Made by a program: the position numbers and the translations under genes. A stretch of 64,000 nucleotides of DNA from Virgibacillus profundi. GTDB taxonomy: Bacteria > Bacillota > Bacilli > Bacillales > Amphibacillaceae. Of the stretch, positions 15,426-25,158 are shown in pieces. Within the stretch, counting starts at the first letter, position 1. Each line of letters opens with the position of its first letter. Under the pieces are notes generated by a model. The model saw only the letters and a list, made by a program, of their open reading frames with translations. It had not been told where the DNA came from and ran no database searches. The stretch is from contig NZ_NPOA01000013.1 of the NCBI RefSeq assembly GCF_002287375.1, forward strand, positions 79,698-143,697, written 5' to 3'.

Positions 15426-16175
15426 ATGGAAACTTTTTTGGTAGCAATTTTATGTGGGTTTTTGTACTTTATTGGTACTAGTCGGCTTGGTTATGGATTA
15501 ACCCAAGCAACAGGTTCTCCTATTTTTTATGGGTTTATTTTAGGGTTAGTATATGGAGAACTTGAAAAAGGATTGATTATTGGTGCTACAATACAACTTA
15601 TTTATATAGGAATTATTTTTACCGGTGGCAATATGCCATCTGACCAATCCTTAGCTGGAATTATTGCAATACCAATTGCATTGCAAACCGGTATGGATAC
15701 AGAAGTTGCCGTTGGACTTGCGGTACCATTCGGTATTTTAGGAATTTTATTGGATCAGTTAAGGAGAATTTCAAATTCATATTGGATATCAAAAGCAGAA
15801 AAATATGCTGAGGTGATGAATGCAAGAAAGATTTTTCATTGCGCAATTACTTACCCAACAATCACTATATTTTTTATAACTTTTATTCCTGTATTTTTAA
15901 TTACTTTGACTGGGGCCAGTGCCGTCACATTTGTAATCGACGCTCTACCACAAGGTATAATTGACGGATTTAGTGTTGCTGGTGGAGTTCTTCCTGCTCT
16001 CGGCTTTGCTATTATCCTATTAATTATTGGGAAAAGAGATATAATCCCTTACTTCTTTATTGGATTTTTTGCAGTAGCGTATCTGGGCATTGATATTATG
16101 GGAGCTGCAGCATTTGGCTTTGCGATTGCGGCCATAATCCTGTTTAACTCTATGAATAAAAAGGAGGTTGCTTAA
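15426..16175 (+). CDS. PTS mannose/fructose/sorbose family EIIC component
   Basis: 249-residue membrane permease with about seven hydrophobic segments. Family marks: ATGSPIFYGFILGLVYGELEKGLIIGATIQLIYIG at about 29-63, and VAGGVLPALGFAIIL near 187. It forms the sugar channel with EIID. AGGGAGGAAAA precedes the ATG, and its stop lies 1 bp before the EIID ATG. Confidence 0.93.
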   Translation: METFLVAILCGFLYFIGTSRLGYGLTQATGSPIFYGFILGLVYGELEKGLIIGATIQLIYIGIIFTGGNMPSDQSLAGIIAIPIALQTGMDTEVAVGLAVPFGILGILLDQLRRISNSYWISKAEKYAEVMNARKIFHCAITYPTITIFFITFIPVFLITLTGASAVTFVIDALPQGIIDGFSVAGGVLPALGFAIILLIIGKRDIIPYFFIGFFAVAYLGIDIMGAAAFGFAIAAIILFNSMNKKEVA

Positions 16176-16176
16176 T

Positions 16177-17031
16177 ATGCCTTCAAATTCCGAGAAGGAA
16201 TCAAAAGAGAGAATTTTGACAAATAAAGATTTAAGAAGAACTTATGCTAGGTGGTTTTTATCAGTAGAAGTAAGTAACTCTTATGAACGCCTACAAGCAC
16301 TAGCATTTTGTAATGCTTTATCTGGTAGTTTGAGGAAAATCTATAAAGATGATGATCAAAGTTACAAAGAAGCATTAAAACGTCATCTTCAATTTTATAA
16401 TTCAGAAGGAACTTTTGGTGCTGTTATCCACGGAGTAACTTTGTCAATGGAAGAAGAAAGGGCAATAGAGAAAGAAAATCCGATTCCCGAGGAAGCTATT
16501 ACAGGGTTTAAAACAGGCTTAATGGGTCCGATTGCGGGAATTGGAGATACATTAATCTGGGGAACTTTAAAACCAATTATTCTAGCTTTAGCATCTTCCC
16601 TGGCACTAAGTGGGCTTTTCATAGGAGCGTTTGTCCCATTCTTATTTCCTTTAGCCGTTATACTAATAGGATATGGGATGATGAAAAGTGGATATGTATT
16701 AGGGAAAGAATCAGTTATGAAATTAATGAAATCTGGTTTAATAAACAACATTATTAAAAGTGCCAGTATTTTAGGGTTATTTATGATGGGGGCTCTATCG
16801 TCAACTTATATAAAAATTAAAACGCCTTTAGAAATCCCTATTAAAAATGGCGATCCAGTTGTTATACAAAATATTTTAGATTCTATTTTAGTGGGTATAT
16901 TACCTCTTATTGCAGTTTTTGGAATCTACTTTTATTTCAAAATAATAGGGCAACATTACAATAAACTTATTGGATGGATTATTGTTATTTCCTTAATTAC
17001 TGGTTTCTTTGGAATTTTACAAGGTGGCTAA
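16177..17031 (+). CDS. PTS mannose/fructose/sorbose family EIID component
   Basis: 284-residue EIID. The N-terminal cytoplasmic part has LRRTYARWFLSVEVSNSYERLQALAF. Next comes GLMGPIAGIGDTLIWGTLKPI, the family signature, then hydrophobic C-terminal helices. A TTG at 16168 extends the frame, but ATG 16177 follows AAAGGAGG at normal spacing, so I take it. It completes the membrane complex with EIIC. Confidence 0.92.
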   Translation: MPSNSEKESKERILTNKDLRRTYARWFLSVEVSNSYERLQALAFCNALSGSLRKIYKDDDQSYKEALKRHLQFYNSEGTFGAVIHGVTLSMEEERAIEKENPIPEEAITGFKTGLMGPIAGIGDTLIWGTLKPIILALASSLALSGLFIGAFVPFLFPLAVILIGYGMMKSGYVLGKESVMKLMKSGLINNIIKSASILGLFMMGALSSTYIKIKTPLEIPIKNGDPVVIQNILDSILVGILPLIAVFGIYFYFKIIGQHYNKLIGWIIVISLITGFFGILQGG

Positions 17032-17072
17032 TATAAAAACTTAAGAAATCCAACATAAAGGAGTAATTAAAA

Positions 17073-18260
17073 ATGGAAGAGATAAAAAAGTACTACGATG
17101 ATTACTTAGATTCAAGATTAGATGAACTTTGGGATATTGCTAAGTATGTTCATTCCAATCCTGAACTTGGTTATCAAGAAGAAAAAGCTTGTCAAATACA
17201 ATGCGAATTTTTAAGAGAAAATGGATTTAAAGTTGAAGAAAACTTAGGAGGGCTTCCTACAGCTTATAAAGCAGTTTATCAATATGAACCAGGAGATTTA
17301 ACTATAGCTGTAGTATCTGAATATGATGCACTTCCTGAAATTGGTCATGCATGCGGACACAACTTAATTTGCACAGCTGCTCTAGGAACAGCAATAGAAA
17401 CAAAAAAGTATATGGAAGATCAAAAAATACCTGGTACGTTAGTGGTTATGGGAACGCCTGCTGAAGAATCAGGTGGTGGAAAAATAAAACTACTTGAAAA
17501 AAATGCTTGGGATGGTATAGATGCTATTCTGTTTATGCATCCAACAAGCGATACGACAAGATTAGCTGGGGAATGTATGTCATCTACAAGTATTCAAATT
17601 GAATTTCGAGGGAAATCTGCGCACGCTGCTTCCCATCCTGCTAATGGTATTAACGCTTTAAGTGCAGCAAATTTATATTTTGTTGCCACAGGTTTGATGA
17701 GACAGCATGCAAAATCTGACCTACGTTTATCGGGGATTATAGAAGATGGTGGAAAAACGCCTAGTTTAATTCCCAATTTTGCTTCAGTTAAAGGTTCTGT
17801 TAGTTGTTTTAAATCTAATGATTTAGAAGATTATATAGAACGAGTTCGAAAATGTGCAGAGGGAGCTGCACTTGCAACTGGATGTGAAGCAAACATTGAA
17901 TTTACTCCTGGTTATCTTGGGCGTGTTCCAAATGAAACCTTATCAGAAGTATGTCGTAAAGAACTTAATTCTATTGATGAACCAGTTATGGATGGTATGC
18001 CGTTTGATTACGGTGGAGAGGATTTAGGGAATGTATCAAGAGTAATTCCTATTTGTAATCCCTATGTAACCATTTTCCCGGATTACAAAATTTCAAATCA
18101 TACTGAACAGTTTAGGGATCTGGCCAACTCTTCTGCTGGTAAAAGATGTATACAAGTAAGTAGCAAAGCAATGGCAAGAACTGCAATGGAATTATTTAGG
18201 AATCCAAAGACAGTTGAAGATGCTAAAATAGAGTTGAGTGAACGAATGAAAAATGAATGA
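17073..18260 (+). CDS. M20-family amidohydrolase (AbgB/aminoacylase-like)
   Basis: 395-residue zinc peptidase-like hydrolase. Metal-binding GHACGHNL is near residue 92, MGTPAEESGGGK near 126, and the dimerisation domain opens IEFRGKSAHAASHPANGINAL. This subfamily removes acyl or p-aminobenzoyl groups from amino acids and dipeptides. As the last gene of a PTS operon it may open an amide bond in the imported compound, for example an N-acylated amino sugar or a sugar-amino acid conjugate. That substrate idea is inference. AAAGGAG precedes the ATG. Confidence 0.88.
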   Translation: MEEIKKYYDDYLDSRLDELWDIAKYVHSNPELGYQEEKACQIQCEFLRENGFKVEENLGGLPTAYKAVYQYEPGDLTIAVVSEYDALPEIGHACGHNLICTAALGTAIETKKYMEDQKIPGTLVVMGTPAEESGGGKIKLLEKNAWDGIDAILFMHPTSDTTRLAGECMSSTSIQIEFRGKSAHAASHPANGINALSAANLYFVATGLMRQHAKSDLRLSGIIEDGGKTPSLIPNFASVKGSVSCFKSNDLEDYIERVRKCAEGAALATGCEANIEFTPGYLGRVPNETLSEVCRKELNSIDEPVMDGMPFDYGGEDLGNVSRVIPICNPYVTIFPDYKISNHTEQFRDLANSSAGKRCIQVSSKAMARTAMELFRNPKTVEDAKIELSERMKNE

Positions 18261-18346
18261 TTTAAATAAACAGTTTGACATCTATTACGAATAGACAAGA
18301 GAACACAGGGATAATCCCTGAGGTTAACTTTAAATTATGCGACTGT

Positions 18347-18398
18347 TTGGCTGGTTTGAGTTCGATATTATATAGGGCTCAAACCAGCCAATTTTTCT
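18347..18398 (+). terminator. Intrinsic terminator of PTS operon 1
   Basis: TTGGCTGGTTTGAG (18347-18360) pairs perfectly with CTCAAACCAGCCAA (18378-18391), followed by TTTTTCTTTT. It ends the EIIA-to-M20 operon before the RpiR gene. Confidence 0.9.
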
Positions 18399-18542
18399 TT
18401 TATTCGCTCGTTCTCGTTATTATAGAGAAAGGGATATAAGCCTATTGAAAGTTCTCGCCTACTCGACCTCTAATATGAGTGTTTTAGACTTTTTCAGGAA
18501 AAAACTATACTATAAACATAGTTAAATTATAGGAGGATAATT

Positions 18543-19397
18543 ATGTCTGACAATACCCAACACTGTCTTTTAAGCATTAGAAGCAATTATAAAAATTTTA
18601 GTGAGAAAGAAAAAATAATTGCGGATTTCACCTTAATGAATCCTCATAAAATCATTCACTTTACAATTAATCAAGTTTCAGAAAAGCTAGGAATTTCTGA
18701 AGCAACAGTTTTTCGTTTCTGTAGACGAATTGGTTTCAAAGGATTCCAGGATATGAAAATTTCGCTTGCAACTGAGGTCGTTACGTCTGTAAAAGATATA
18801 CATGAAAAAATAAATGAAGAAGATAGTATTGGAGTGATAACTAGAAAAAGTTTCCAATCCAACATTAAAACAATTGAGGATACACTCCGTATACAGGACG
18901 AAAATTTGATTACAAAAGTTGTTGAAGCAATTTTGGGAGCACAAAAAATACAATTTTTTGGGGTTGGAGGATCTGCTTTTGTAGCTTTGGATGCTTATCA
19001 CAAGTTTATTCGAAGTGGAATTAATGTAAATGCCGATTTAGATTCACACTTACAAATGATGTCTGCCTCTCAAATGACTAATAATGACCTTGCAATTATA
19101 ATTTCCCATAGTGGTTCTACAAAAGATATTCTAGACCTAATGCAAATTTTTGAGGAAAATGAAACACAAACCGTAGCTATTACGAACTTTACTAAATCCC
19201 CACTTACCGAAAAAGCAGACATTTCATTGTACACTATTGCTGCAGAAACCGATTTCCGTTCAGAGGCATTGTCATCAAGAATTGCACAACTGTCAATAAT
19301 TGATGCACTTTACGTTAATGTTATGATTGCAAATAAAGAATCTAGCTGGAGTGTACTACAAAAAATGCGGGGGAGTATGAGCATAAAATATTTATAA
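18543..19397 (+). CDS. RpiR/MurR-family transcriptional regulator (HTH plus SIS)
   Basis: 284 residues. The N-terminal HTH_6 domain reads FSEKEKIIADFTLMNPHKIIHFTINQVSEKLGISEATVFRFCRRIGFKGFQDMK at about 19-75. A SIS sugar-phosphate binding domain covers about 120-250 (FFGVGGSAFVALDAYHKF, IISHSGSTKDI). Such proteins bind phosphorylated sugars and repress or activate catabolic genes. It lies just after PTS operon 1 with its own promoter region and AGGAGG site, so it is the likely regulator of that operon. Confidence 0.9.
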   Translation: MSDNTQHCLLSIRSNYKNFSEKEKIIADFTLMNPHKIIHFTINQVSEKLGISEATVFRFCRRIGFKGFQDMKISLATEVVTSVKDIHEKINEEDSIGVITRKSFQSNIKTIEDTLRIQDENLITKVVEAILGAQKIQFFGVGGSAFVALDAYHKFIRSGINVNADLDSHLQMMSASQMTNNDLAIIISHSGSTKDILDLMQIFEENETQTVAITNFTKSPLTEKADISLYTIAAETDFRSEALSSRIAQLSIIDALYVNVMIANKESSWSVLQKMRGSMSIKYL

Positions 19398-19743
19398 ACA
19401 TGAAGCAGCCTTAAATCCTATAATAAACGTAGTCATCATCAAGCCGCAAAAGAAGAAGTAGCATAATTTTTACATATGGTAAAAAAAGGGAATAAGGTCT
19501 GATTAAGACCCTCCCTTTTCTCATTTTATGGATTTTCAACCCACTGATGCTAGTGACCCCCATAGCCACTCAATATATCCTATACCTCCTTATATTGGGT
19601 ACCGAAGCTTCTATGACTGGATATGCCATTGGAACTTTATAGATAGAATCAATAATTTATAAAATACTGCTATATAAACAATAGATGTTTCTATGACGGT
19701 TGAATTCCACATATATAAGGGCAACAGGAAGGAATTAAATAGA
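19398..19743. repeat. Intergenic region with dispersed repeat copy 2
   Basis: 19487-19569 repeats the order of words found at 7290-7420: AATAAGGTCTGATTAAGACC, CCCTTTTC, TTTTATGGATTT, then GTGACCCCCATAGCC. The first part can fold as GGTCT/AGACC with flanking AGGG/CCCT and a T-run. It may therefore terminate rpiR. Nothing else is recognised. Confidence 0.45.
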
Positions 19744-20301
19744 CTACCTATTGGATCCAATTGACTGACTAATTAGTTCTATAGCTTCTACCACTGAATC
19801 GATGTCCCAAACTGGAATAATCCATGGTGGGTTATTCACTTTAGAATCCCAATTCCGCCGAACAGAAACTAATGGATTTTGCAAAAAAATAGAGTGCATA
19901 CCAACATGATTTGCGCCTAATATGTCGGTGTCCCACGTATTCCCTACCATAATTGCTTCCTCGGCTCCGACACCAATCTCCTGTAATAAATTTTTGTAGA
20001 CAATTTCATCCGGCTTCTGTGGGATACTGGAATCTAATTCCGATTTGGTAGCATATACATAACTAAACATTTCAAGAATACCTAGTCTTTCTAGCATAAC
20101 TTTAACTGCCGCACTATCACTTCTTGCAGTATTACTTAGAATTGCATTTTTTAAACCTAAATTTTCTACCCTTTTAAGAACTTCAATTACATTTTCTCTT
20201 AACTTAATCTCTTTATACTGATTAAGTGGTTTTAAATCCATTCCTCCAGGTGGCGGTGTAGTAATAGTTTCTCCTAAATCCCAGACGACATATGAAATCA
20301 T
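19744..20301 (-). CDS. HAD-family hydrolase, atypical motif I
   Basis: 185-residue HAD-IA-like protein. Motif I is VVWDLGETI: the nucleophile Asp is present but the second Asp of DxD is replaced by Gly. Motif II is ILSNTARSDS, motif III lysine IPQKPDEIVY, and motif IV VGNTWDTDILGA. DLG-type HADs exist in the family. Without the second Asp, phosphatase turnover may be altered. It stands alone, with GGAGG before the ATG. Function unknown. Confidence 0.78.
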   Translation of the reverse strand: MISYVVWDLGETITTPPPGGMDLKPLNQYKEIKLRENVIEVLKRVENLGLKNAILSNTARSDSAAVKVMLERLGILEMFSYVYATKSELDSSIPQKPDEIVYKNLLQEIGVGAEEAIMVGNTWDTDILGANHVGMHSIFLQNPLVSVRRNWDSKVNNPPWIIPVWDIDSVVEAIELISQSIGSNR

Positions 20302-20668
20302 AAGTACCCTCCTGAACTATTCTAATTACAAGGTTAGACATTTATCTTGTAACTAGTACTATAAAATTAAGCATACAGTATTATCTTTAATCTGTTTTCA
20401 TCCAAAACCCTATATATTCACTTCAGCACCTTAACGTGATGGTGAACTGACCCCAGAATTTACTATACTATTTTTGAATTTCCTTTACATTCTAGTATTC
20501 TCATTCAGCAAATTTTAGGAAATGATAGTGAATACCCCCCTTATAATGGACAATAGGATACCGGGAACTATGAAGCGATTCAATTACCTAATCCAAAGCA
20601 TGGTAAATAAAATCAATAACTATCTAGCTGTAAATTAAACTACGATATATATCTGCTGCCTGTCCCGA
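20302..20668. other. Intergenic region, nothing assigned
   Basis: 367 bp between the HAD gene and the YitT-type gene. No open frame with a binding site, no clear hairpin and no RNA gene was seen. Confidence 0.5.
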
Positions 20669-21514
20669 TTATCTTTCCATAATAGAAGCTTTATATCCTT
20701 TTCGGATAATTTCATTTACCTGATGAACAGTAACATAAGCATTATCATCAATCTCTTTTATTAGTTTTTTAAGTCTAACTAATTCTGTTCCGTTGATGAC
20801 AATATAGAGAATCTTTTTATCATCACCGGTATATCCTCCATGCCCGTCTAAGACGGTAATCCCCCGGGACATGCTGTGTAAGATATTATTGGCTATCTTG
20901 TCGGCATGATTTGACATAATGAAGACAGCCACTTTCTCATCTATACCATCAATGAAAAAGTCGATAACCTTTGCACCTATATATACGGAGATAAGTGTAT
21001 ACATTCCTTTATCTACTCCAATAACAAATACAGAACCTAACACGACGATGATATCAATGAATAGCATTGCTTTTCCTATTGTTAGTCCCAAATATTCATT
21101 TGCCATTTTAGCTAGTACGGTTGTCCCCCCATTAGTTCCACCAGCACGAAATATTAATCCAAGGCCAATTCCTATGAACAAACCAGCAAAAACAGCTGAA
21201 AGAAGTGTATCTTCTGTTAAAATCCAGCTTTTATTTTCCGTAAGATACAAAAGTAATGAAGATGAGAAAATGGAAACCAACGTATAATACATCATCTTTC
21301 GTTCGAAAAATTTATAACCTATTAATAAAAGTGATAAATTTAAAACTAAATTGATTAATCCAGTCGACCAACCGAATAGATAATGAGCAATTACAGTTAA
21401 GCCGAGAATCCCTCCTTCAGAAAGAGAATTTGGGATAATAAAAAAATTAACGCCTATAGAGAAGATCAGCCCTCCAGCAAATATTAAAAATATATCAGTA
21501 GTAATTTTTTTCAT
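20669..21514 (-). CDS. YitT-family integral membrane protein (DUF161 plus DUF2179)
   Basis: 281 residues. There are five to six hydrophobic helices in the first 190, including SEGGILGLTVIAHYLFGWSTGLINLVLN and the family motif FRAGGTNGGTTVLAKMANEY. A cytoplasmic DUF2179 domain follows (about 195-275: GITVLDGHGGYTGDDKKILYIVI). Function of the family is not established; some members are proposed transporters. It is 26 bp after the PRD regulator and could be cotranscribed with it. Confidence 0.88.
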   Translation of the reverse strand: MKKITTDIFLIFAGGLIFSIGVNFFIIPNSLSEGGILGLTVIAHYLFGWSTGLINLVLNLSLLLIGYKFFERKMMYYTLVSIFSSSLLLYLTENKSWILTEDTLLSAVFAGLFIGIGLGLIFRAGGTNGGTTVLAKMANEYLGLTIGKAMLFIDIIVVLGSVFVIGVDKGMYTLISVYIGAKVIDFFIDGIDEKVAVFIMSNHADKIANNILHSMSRGITVLDGHGGYTGDDKKILYIVINGTELVRLKKLIKEIDDNAYVTVHQVNEIIRKGYKASIMER

Positions 21515-21540
21515 TATTTATTCATCCCTTATCTTTCAAG

Positions 21541-23460
21541 TTAATAGTTTTGGATGTCATCCATAAATAATTTATAATCTTTATTATTAATCAGTCTGTT
21601 AACCTTTTCTTTATCCTGCGTCCAATTGGAGAACATATTACATAAAACATTTAGATTATGATCGCCATCTCTTTTAGTTTTTATAAGAAACAATACTTTA
21701 ATAATGTCCTTATCCCAAATAATTGGAGTCTTAAGTACTGCAATATAGCAGACAGGCTTTCTACATATTTTATGCAGGTCCTGAAGATGAACGATATTAT
21801 TACCAATTTCATGTGAAATAAAGGGTTTATCAACAGTGATATGTGGTTCAATTATGTTTAATCGTTTGAGATCGGCTACAATATTTTGCAAAATACTCTT
21901 CTTATTTTCCCCTTCTAACTGGAAATTCGTATTTTCAAGTTTAAAATACTTCTTGATATCCAAATTATTTAAATCAAGTTTATTAATGATCTGGCGAATG
22001 TTATTGATATAATTTCCTTTTTCTATCGCTACCTGTGGCACTGGTCTGGAAATTTTTATCTCATAGGAAGATACTAATACATCTATATGGTTAATATGTT
22101 CAATAGCTTCATCAATTGAATCGTAGTTGATTAGATGATATGCATCCTCAGGAAAGTTTTCCTTTAACTCATTGATATACATTATTGTTTCCGCACGACC
22201 GCGTCCACTAACCAAACAAATAGTTGTTCTTTTCTTCTTCCTTAAATTACGTAAAGCTACATTAAAATAAAGAACTAGGTAACCAAATTCATCCAGATTA
22301 ATTTTAATATCATAGTAATCTTCAATAACTTTTGTGGCAGATATAGTAACCTTTGTGGCAAAAAGATATTTTTGGAGATTTTCGTGTACAACAGGATTTC
22401 TTAATACCATTCCGTTGTTAATTCTTCGTACCATTTGAAGAATATGCAGTGCTAGATATTCATTTAAAATTGAATCCATAGAAATATCAATATCAAAGTT
22501 GTTTTTTATTTCTTTATAAATATCCTTTACAACATGATTTGCTTCCTCTAATTTATCGTCTTTAACCCCGCTGTTTTCTAAGAGTTGCTTACCTTCCAAA
22601 TGCATTCCAATATATGCTATATCACCATCATTTAACTTGGTATTGAAAACTAAATTAATTGTGCTGCATAGTTTTTTACTAGCCGAATAAATATTAGGAA
22701 ATTTACTCATTATTTCTTGCTCGTACTGTTGCGACGAATTAATCATATGGCCGGACTTGCTTCTAAAGATAGAAATTAAGACGTGAATTGCAATGTTCTT
22801 TAAAGAAAAATCAGATAAGATAATCTGATTTTGTTCACAAATCAATCTCAATTGTTCCTCAATTATAGGAATGACGGCCTGGTTTAAACCATCAACCTTT
22901 AGATCAACTTCTTTACTATTTTCAAAGGTTGTTTTGTTGTGAAAGAAATGTTCAGCAATACAAATTCTTTTATTTAATTCATCTCCTTGAATAACGATTC
23001 CGTAATTAGCTTTTGAATCTATATCTAATTGATAATTTGCAAGGATACGTTTTACTTCTGTCATGTCTCCGCTTAAGGTAGAGCGGCTAACAAACATTTC
23101 GTCTGCTAGGTCATCCAATTTTTGGTAGTCTTTACTTAATAATAAAGTCCTTATAATAAAAAATATTCGTTCGTAGTTATTTCGTTTAAATAGATTCAAT
23201 CTTTTTATGTCTATTTGTGAAAAAAACTTTGAAAGGAAATCTTTGGAGGAACCATCATGATAAAGTAACTGATACCCCTTATTAGGACTTGAGTCTATAG
23301 TAATTCCATGATTATTCAATTTCTCCCTAAGAATAGAAATATCATTTTTAACAGTCCTAATCGAAGCCTCTGCAACTAAAGAAAGATTTGCTGCGGTTCT
23401 AATTTCTTGTTGAAAAAGTTCATTTAAAATTAATAATTGTCTTCTGTTCAAATCTAACAT
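21541..23460 (-). CDS. PRD-domain PTS-regulated transcriptional activator (BglG/ManR-like)
   Basis: 639 residues. Order: N-terminal HTH (RRQLLILNELFQQEIRTAANLS plus a second DNA-binding wing), two PRD domains (about 190-390) with phospho-acceptor histidines such as IGMHLEG and LALHILQ, an EIIB-like domain (CLVSGRGRAETIMY), and a C-terminal EIIA-fructose-like domain (ITVDKPFISHEIGNNIVHLQ). These regulators are switched by PTS phosphorylation. It sits directly downstream of PTS operon 2, separated by a strong hairpin, so it is the likely activator of that operon. Confidence 0.9.
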   Translation of the reverse strand: MLDLNRRQLLILNELFQQEIRTAANLSLVAEASIRTVKNDISILREKLNNHGITIDSSPNKGYQLLYHDGSSKDFLSKFFSQIDIKRLNLFKRNNYERIFFIIRTLLLSKDYQKLDDLADEMFVSRSTLSGDMTEVKRILANYQLDIDSKANYGIVIQGDELNKRICIAEHFFHNKTTFENSKEVDLKVDGLNQAVIPIIEEQLRLICEQNQIILSDFSLKNIAIHVLISIFRSKSGHMINSSQQYEQEIMSKFPNIYSASKKLCSTINLVFNTKLNDGDIAYIGMHLEGKQLLENSGVKDDKLEEANHVVKDIYKEIKNNFDIDISMDSILNEYLALHILQMVRRINNGMVLRNPVVHENLQKYLFATKVTISATKVIEDYYDIKINLDEFGYLVLYFNVALRNLRKKKRTTICLVSGRGRAETIMYINELKENFPEDAYHLINYDSIDEAIEHINHIDVLVSSYEIKISRPVPQVAIEKGNYINNIRQIINKLDLNNLDIKKYFKLENTNFQLEGENKKSILQNIVADLKRLNIIEPHITVDKPFISHEIGNNIVHLQDLHKICRKPVCYIAVLKTPIIWDKDIIKVLFLIKTKRDGDHNLNVLCNMFSNWTQDKEKVNRLINNKDYKLFMDDIQNY

Positions 23461-23475
23461 GACAGAACCCTCCCA

Positions 23476-23513
23476 ATAAAATTACTGTAATCAGTGGATT
23501 ACAGTAATTTTAT
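23476..23513 (-). terminator. Terminator hairpin of PTS operon 2
   Basis: A perfect 16-bp stem: ATAAAATTACTGTAAT (23476-23491) and its complement (23498-23513), with a 6-nt loop. It is 18 bp past the EIID stop and just before the PRD regulator's GGGAGGG site. The AT-rich stem ends in TTTTAT on the minus strand. Confidence 0.8.
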
Positions 23514-23530
23514 CACACATAAGCTTTTTA

Positions 23531-24349
23531 TTAGATGATCCCTAATAAAGATCCGCCAATACCAATTGCGATTGTAACAAGTAAGATGGTTGTTGGCTTC
23601 ATACCTTTTTTCAATAAATAGAACATAAAGACGGTATAAAGTAACGGTAATAATAATGGAAAAATTTGATCTAGATATTCTTGCATCGGAATTTTTTCTT
23701 CTCCAACTGTAAATACAAGTGATGATTCCAGTTTTACCATCGAGGCGGTCATAGCACCTATTACCATCAACCCGACTATGGTTGCTCCTTTGGATATCTT
23801 TTGCATGATTCCAGAGTTATTAGCTTTGTCCATGATTTGTGTTCCAAATTTATAACCAATGACACCACCATAGTAACGAATAAACATGTGAGGAACATTG
23901 AATAGTAATAAGAAAATAATAGGTCCTAAAACACTACCTTGTTGTGCTAAGGATAATCCGATACCAACTGCGATAATTCTTAATGTTCCCCAGAATAATG
24001 AATCACCAATTCCAGCGAATGGCCCCATCAATCCAACTTTTACGTTATTGATGATGTTTTTATCAAATGATGGGTTCTTACTCGCTTCTCTTTCTAGTGC
24101 TGTTGCAACCCCAGTTATTGTTGTTACCACATGTGGTGTTGTATTGAAAATATTCATGTGACGTTCTAATGCTTCTGCTTGACCCTTTTTGTTTTTGTAA
24201 TAACGTCTTATGGCTGGCCACATACCGATTGAGAAGCCAAGAGCCTGCTGTCTTTCATAGTTGTAAGATGCTTCTAGCATGAAAGAACTCCAAAATATTT
24301 CTCGCATTAATTTCTTTTCATCTTTATTCAATTTCTTTTTCTCAGACAT
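23531..24349 (-). CDS. PTS mannose/fructose/sorbose family EIID component (operon 2)
   Basis: 272 residues. MREIFWSSFMLEASYNYERQQALGF and GLMGPFAGIGDSLFWGTLRII are EIID signatures. Hydrophobic helices follow. The open frame extends to 24388, but ATG 24349 overlaps the EIIC stop as ATGTCTGA and has GAGGAGG upstream, so translational coupling is likely. Last gene of operon 2. Confidence 0.92.
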   Translation of the reverse strand: MSEKKKLNKDEKKLMREIFWSSFMLEASYNYERQQALGFSIGMWPAIRRYYKNKKGQAEALERHMNIFNTTPHVVTTITGVATALEREASKNPSFDKNIINNVKVGLMGPFAGIGDSLFWGTLRIIAVGIGLSLAQQGSVLGPIIFLLLFNVPHMFIRYYGGVIGYKFGTQIMDKANNSGIMQKISKGATIVGLMVIGAMTASMVKLESSLVFTVGEEKIPMQEYLDQIFPLLLPLLYTVFMFYLLKKGMKPTTILLVTIAIGIGGSLLGII

Positions 24350-25133
24350 CAAATAAATCCTCCTCATCTGCCGGTGTATTAGTTCCATTAGCTCCAGCTA
24401 CTTCTACCTCTTTATCTTTCATTTCGTAAACGATGATGAATGCAAGAACTACACCAAATAGCGTGATTCCTAAGATCGGTAGATTCATATAAGCAAATAA
24501 AGCAAAACCAAGTAGGAAGTATAGGATATTTGTTTTCTTCATCATTGGTAATAATAATAATGCAAAACCAACTGCTGGTAATAGTCCACCTGCAACCTCT
24601 AATCCATTCATAATTGCTTCAGGTATATTATTGACAAATCCTTCAACTGCTGTAGATCCAAATAGAATTGCTACAAAGGCGACTACAAAGTACATTGCAC
24701 ATTGCAGTATGAGCCCAGCCATATTTAAGGTGACTAGCCCCTTTATGTTTGCTGCCCTAGCTAGTTTCATTGCAAAATTCATGAACCAACTTCGTACAAT
24801 AAATACAATAACCTTTAAAGATTGCGCTAACAATGCAATTGGTAATGCCAGGGCTAAAGCAACTTCAGTACCACTTCCACTCATAATTGCAAATGCTGTA
24901 CCTAGACCTGCTCCAACTAGGACATCTGGTGGAACTGCCCCACCAACTTGAATAAATCCCATAAATACTAATTCTAGTGATGCCCCTACTAAAATCCCAG
25001 TTTGTAGGTCACCTAAGGCCGCACCAATAATTGTTGAGACCACAATTGGTCTAATGACCATTGGTGTACCTAACATTTTTTCTATAAACCATAGAACTGC
25101 TAAGATTAAACCTACTAATAATGCTGTTTGCAT
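24342..25133 (-). CDS. PTS mannose/fructose/sorbose family EIIC component (operon 2)
   Basis: 263 residues and about seven hydrophobic segments. Motifs: IRPIVVSTIIGAALGDLQTG and LVGASLELVFMGFIQVGGAVPPD at about 27-70, and VAGGLLPAVGFALLLLP near 180. The acidic tail ends EEDLFDV. Its 3' end carries the binding site for EIID. It forms the membrane channel with EIID. Confidence 0.93.
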   Translation of the reverse strand: MQTALLVGLILAVLWFIEKMLGTPMVIRPIVVSTIIGAALGDLQTGILVGASLELVFMGFIQVGGAVPPDVLVGAGLGTAFAIMSGSGTEVALALALPIALLAQSLKVIVFIVRSWFMNFAMKLARAANIKGLVTLNMAGLILQCAMYFVVAFVAILFGSTAVEGFVNNIPEAIMNGLEVAGGLLPAVGFALLLLPMMKKTNILYFLLGFALFAYMNLPILGITLFGVVLAFIIVYEMKDKEVEVAGANGTNTPADEEDLFDV

Positions 25134-25158
25134 AAGTGCTTCCTCCTTCTCTTAAGGT

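Noticed and set aside
18306-18320. CAGGGATAATCCCTG palindrome
   Set aside because: The loop would be one nucleotide; a dyad by chance or part of the region before the real terminator at 18347.
19598-20640. Weakly similar sequences flanking the HAD gene as possible insertion repeats
   Set aside because: Similarity is patchy and limited to short AT-rich words.
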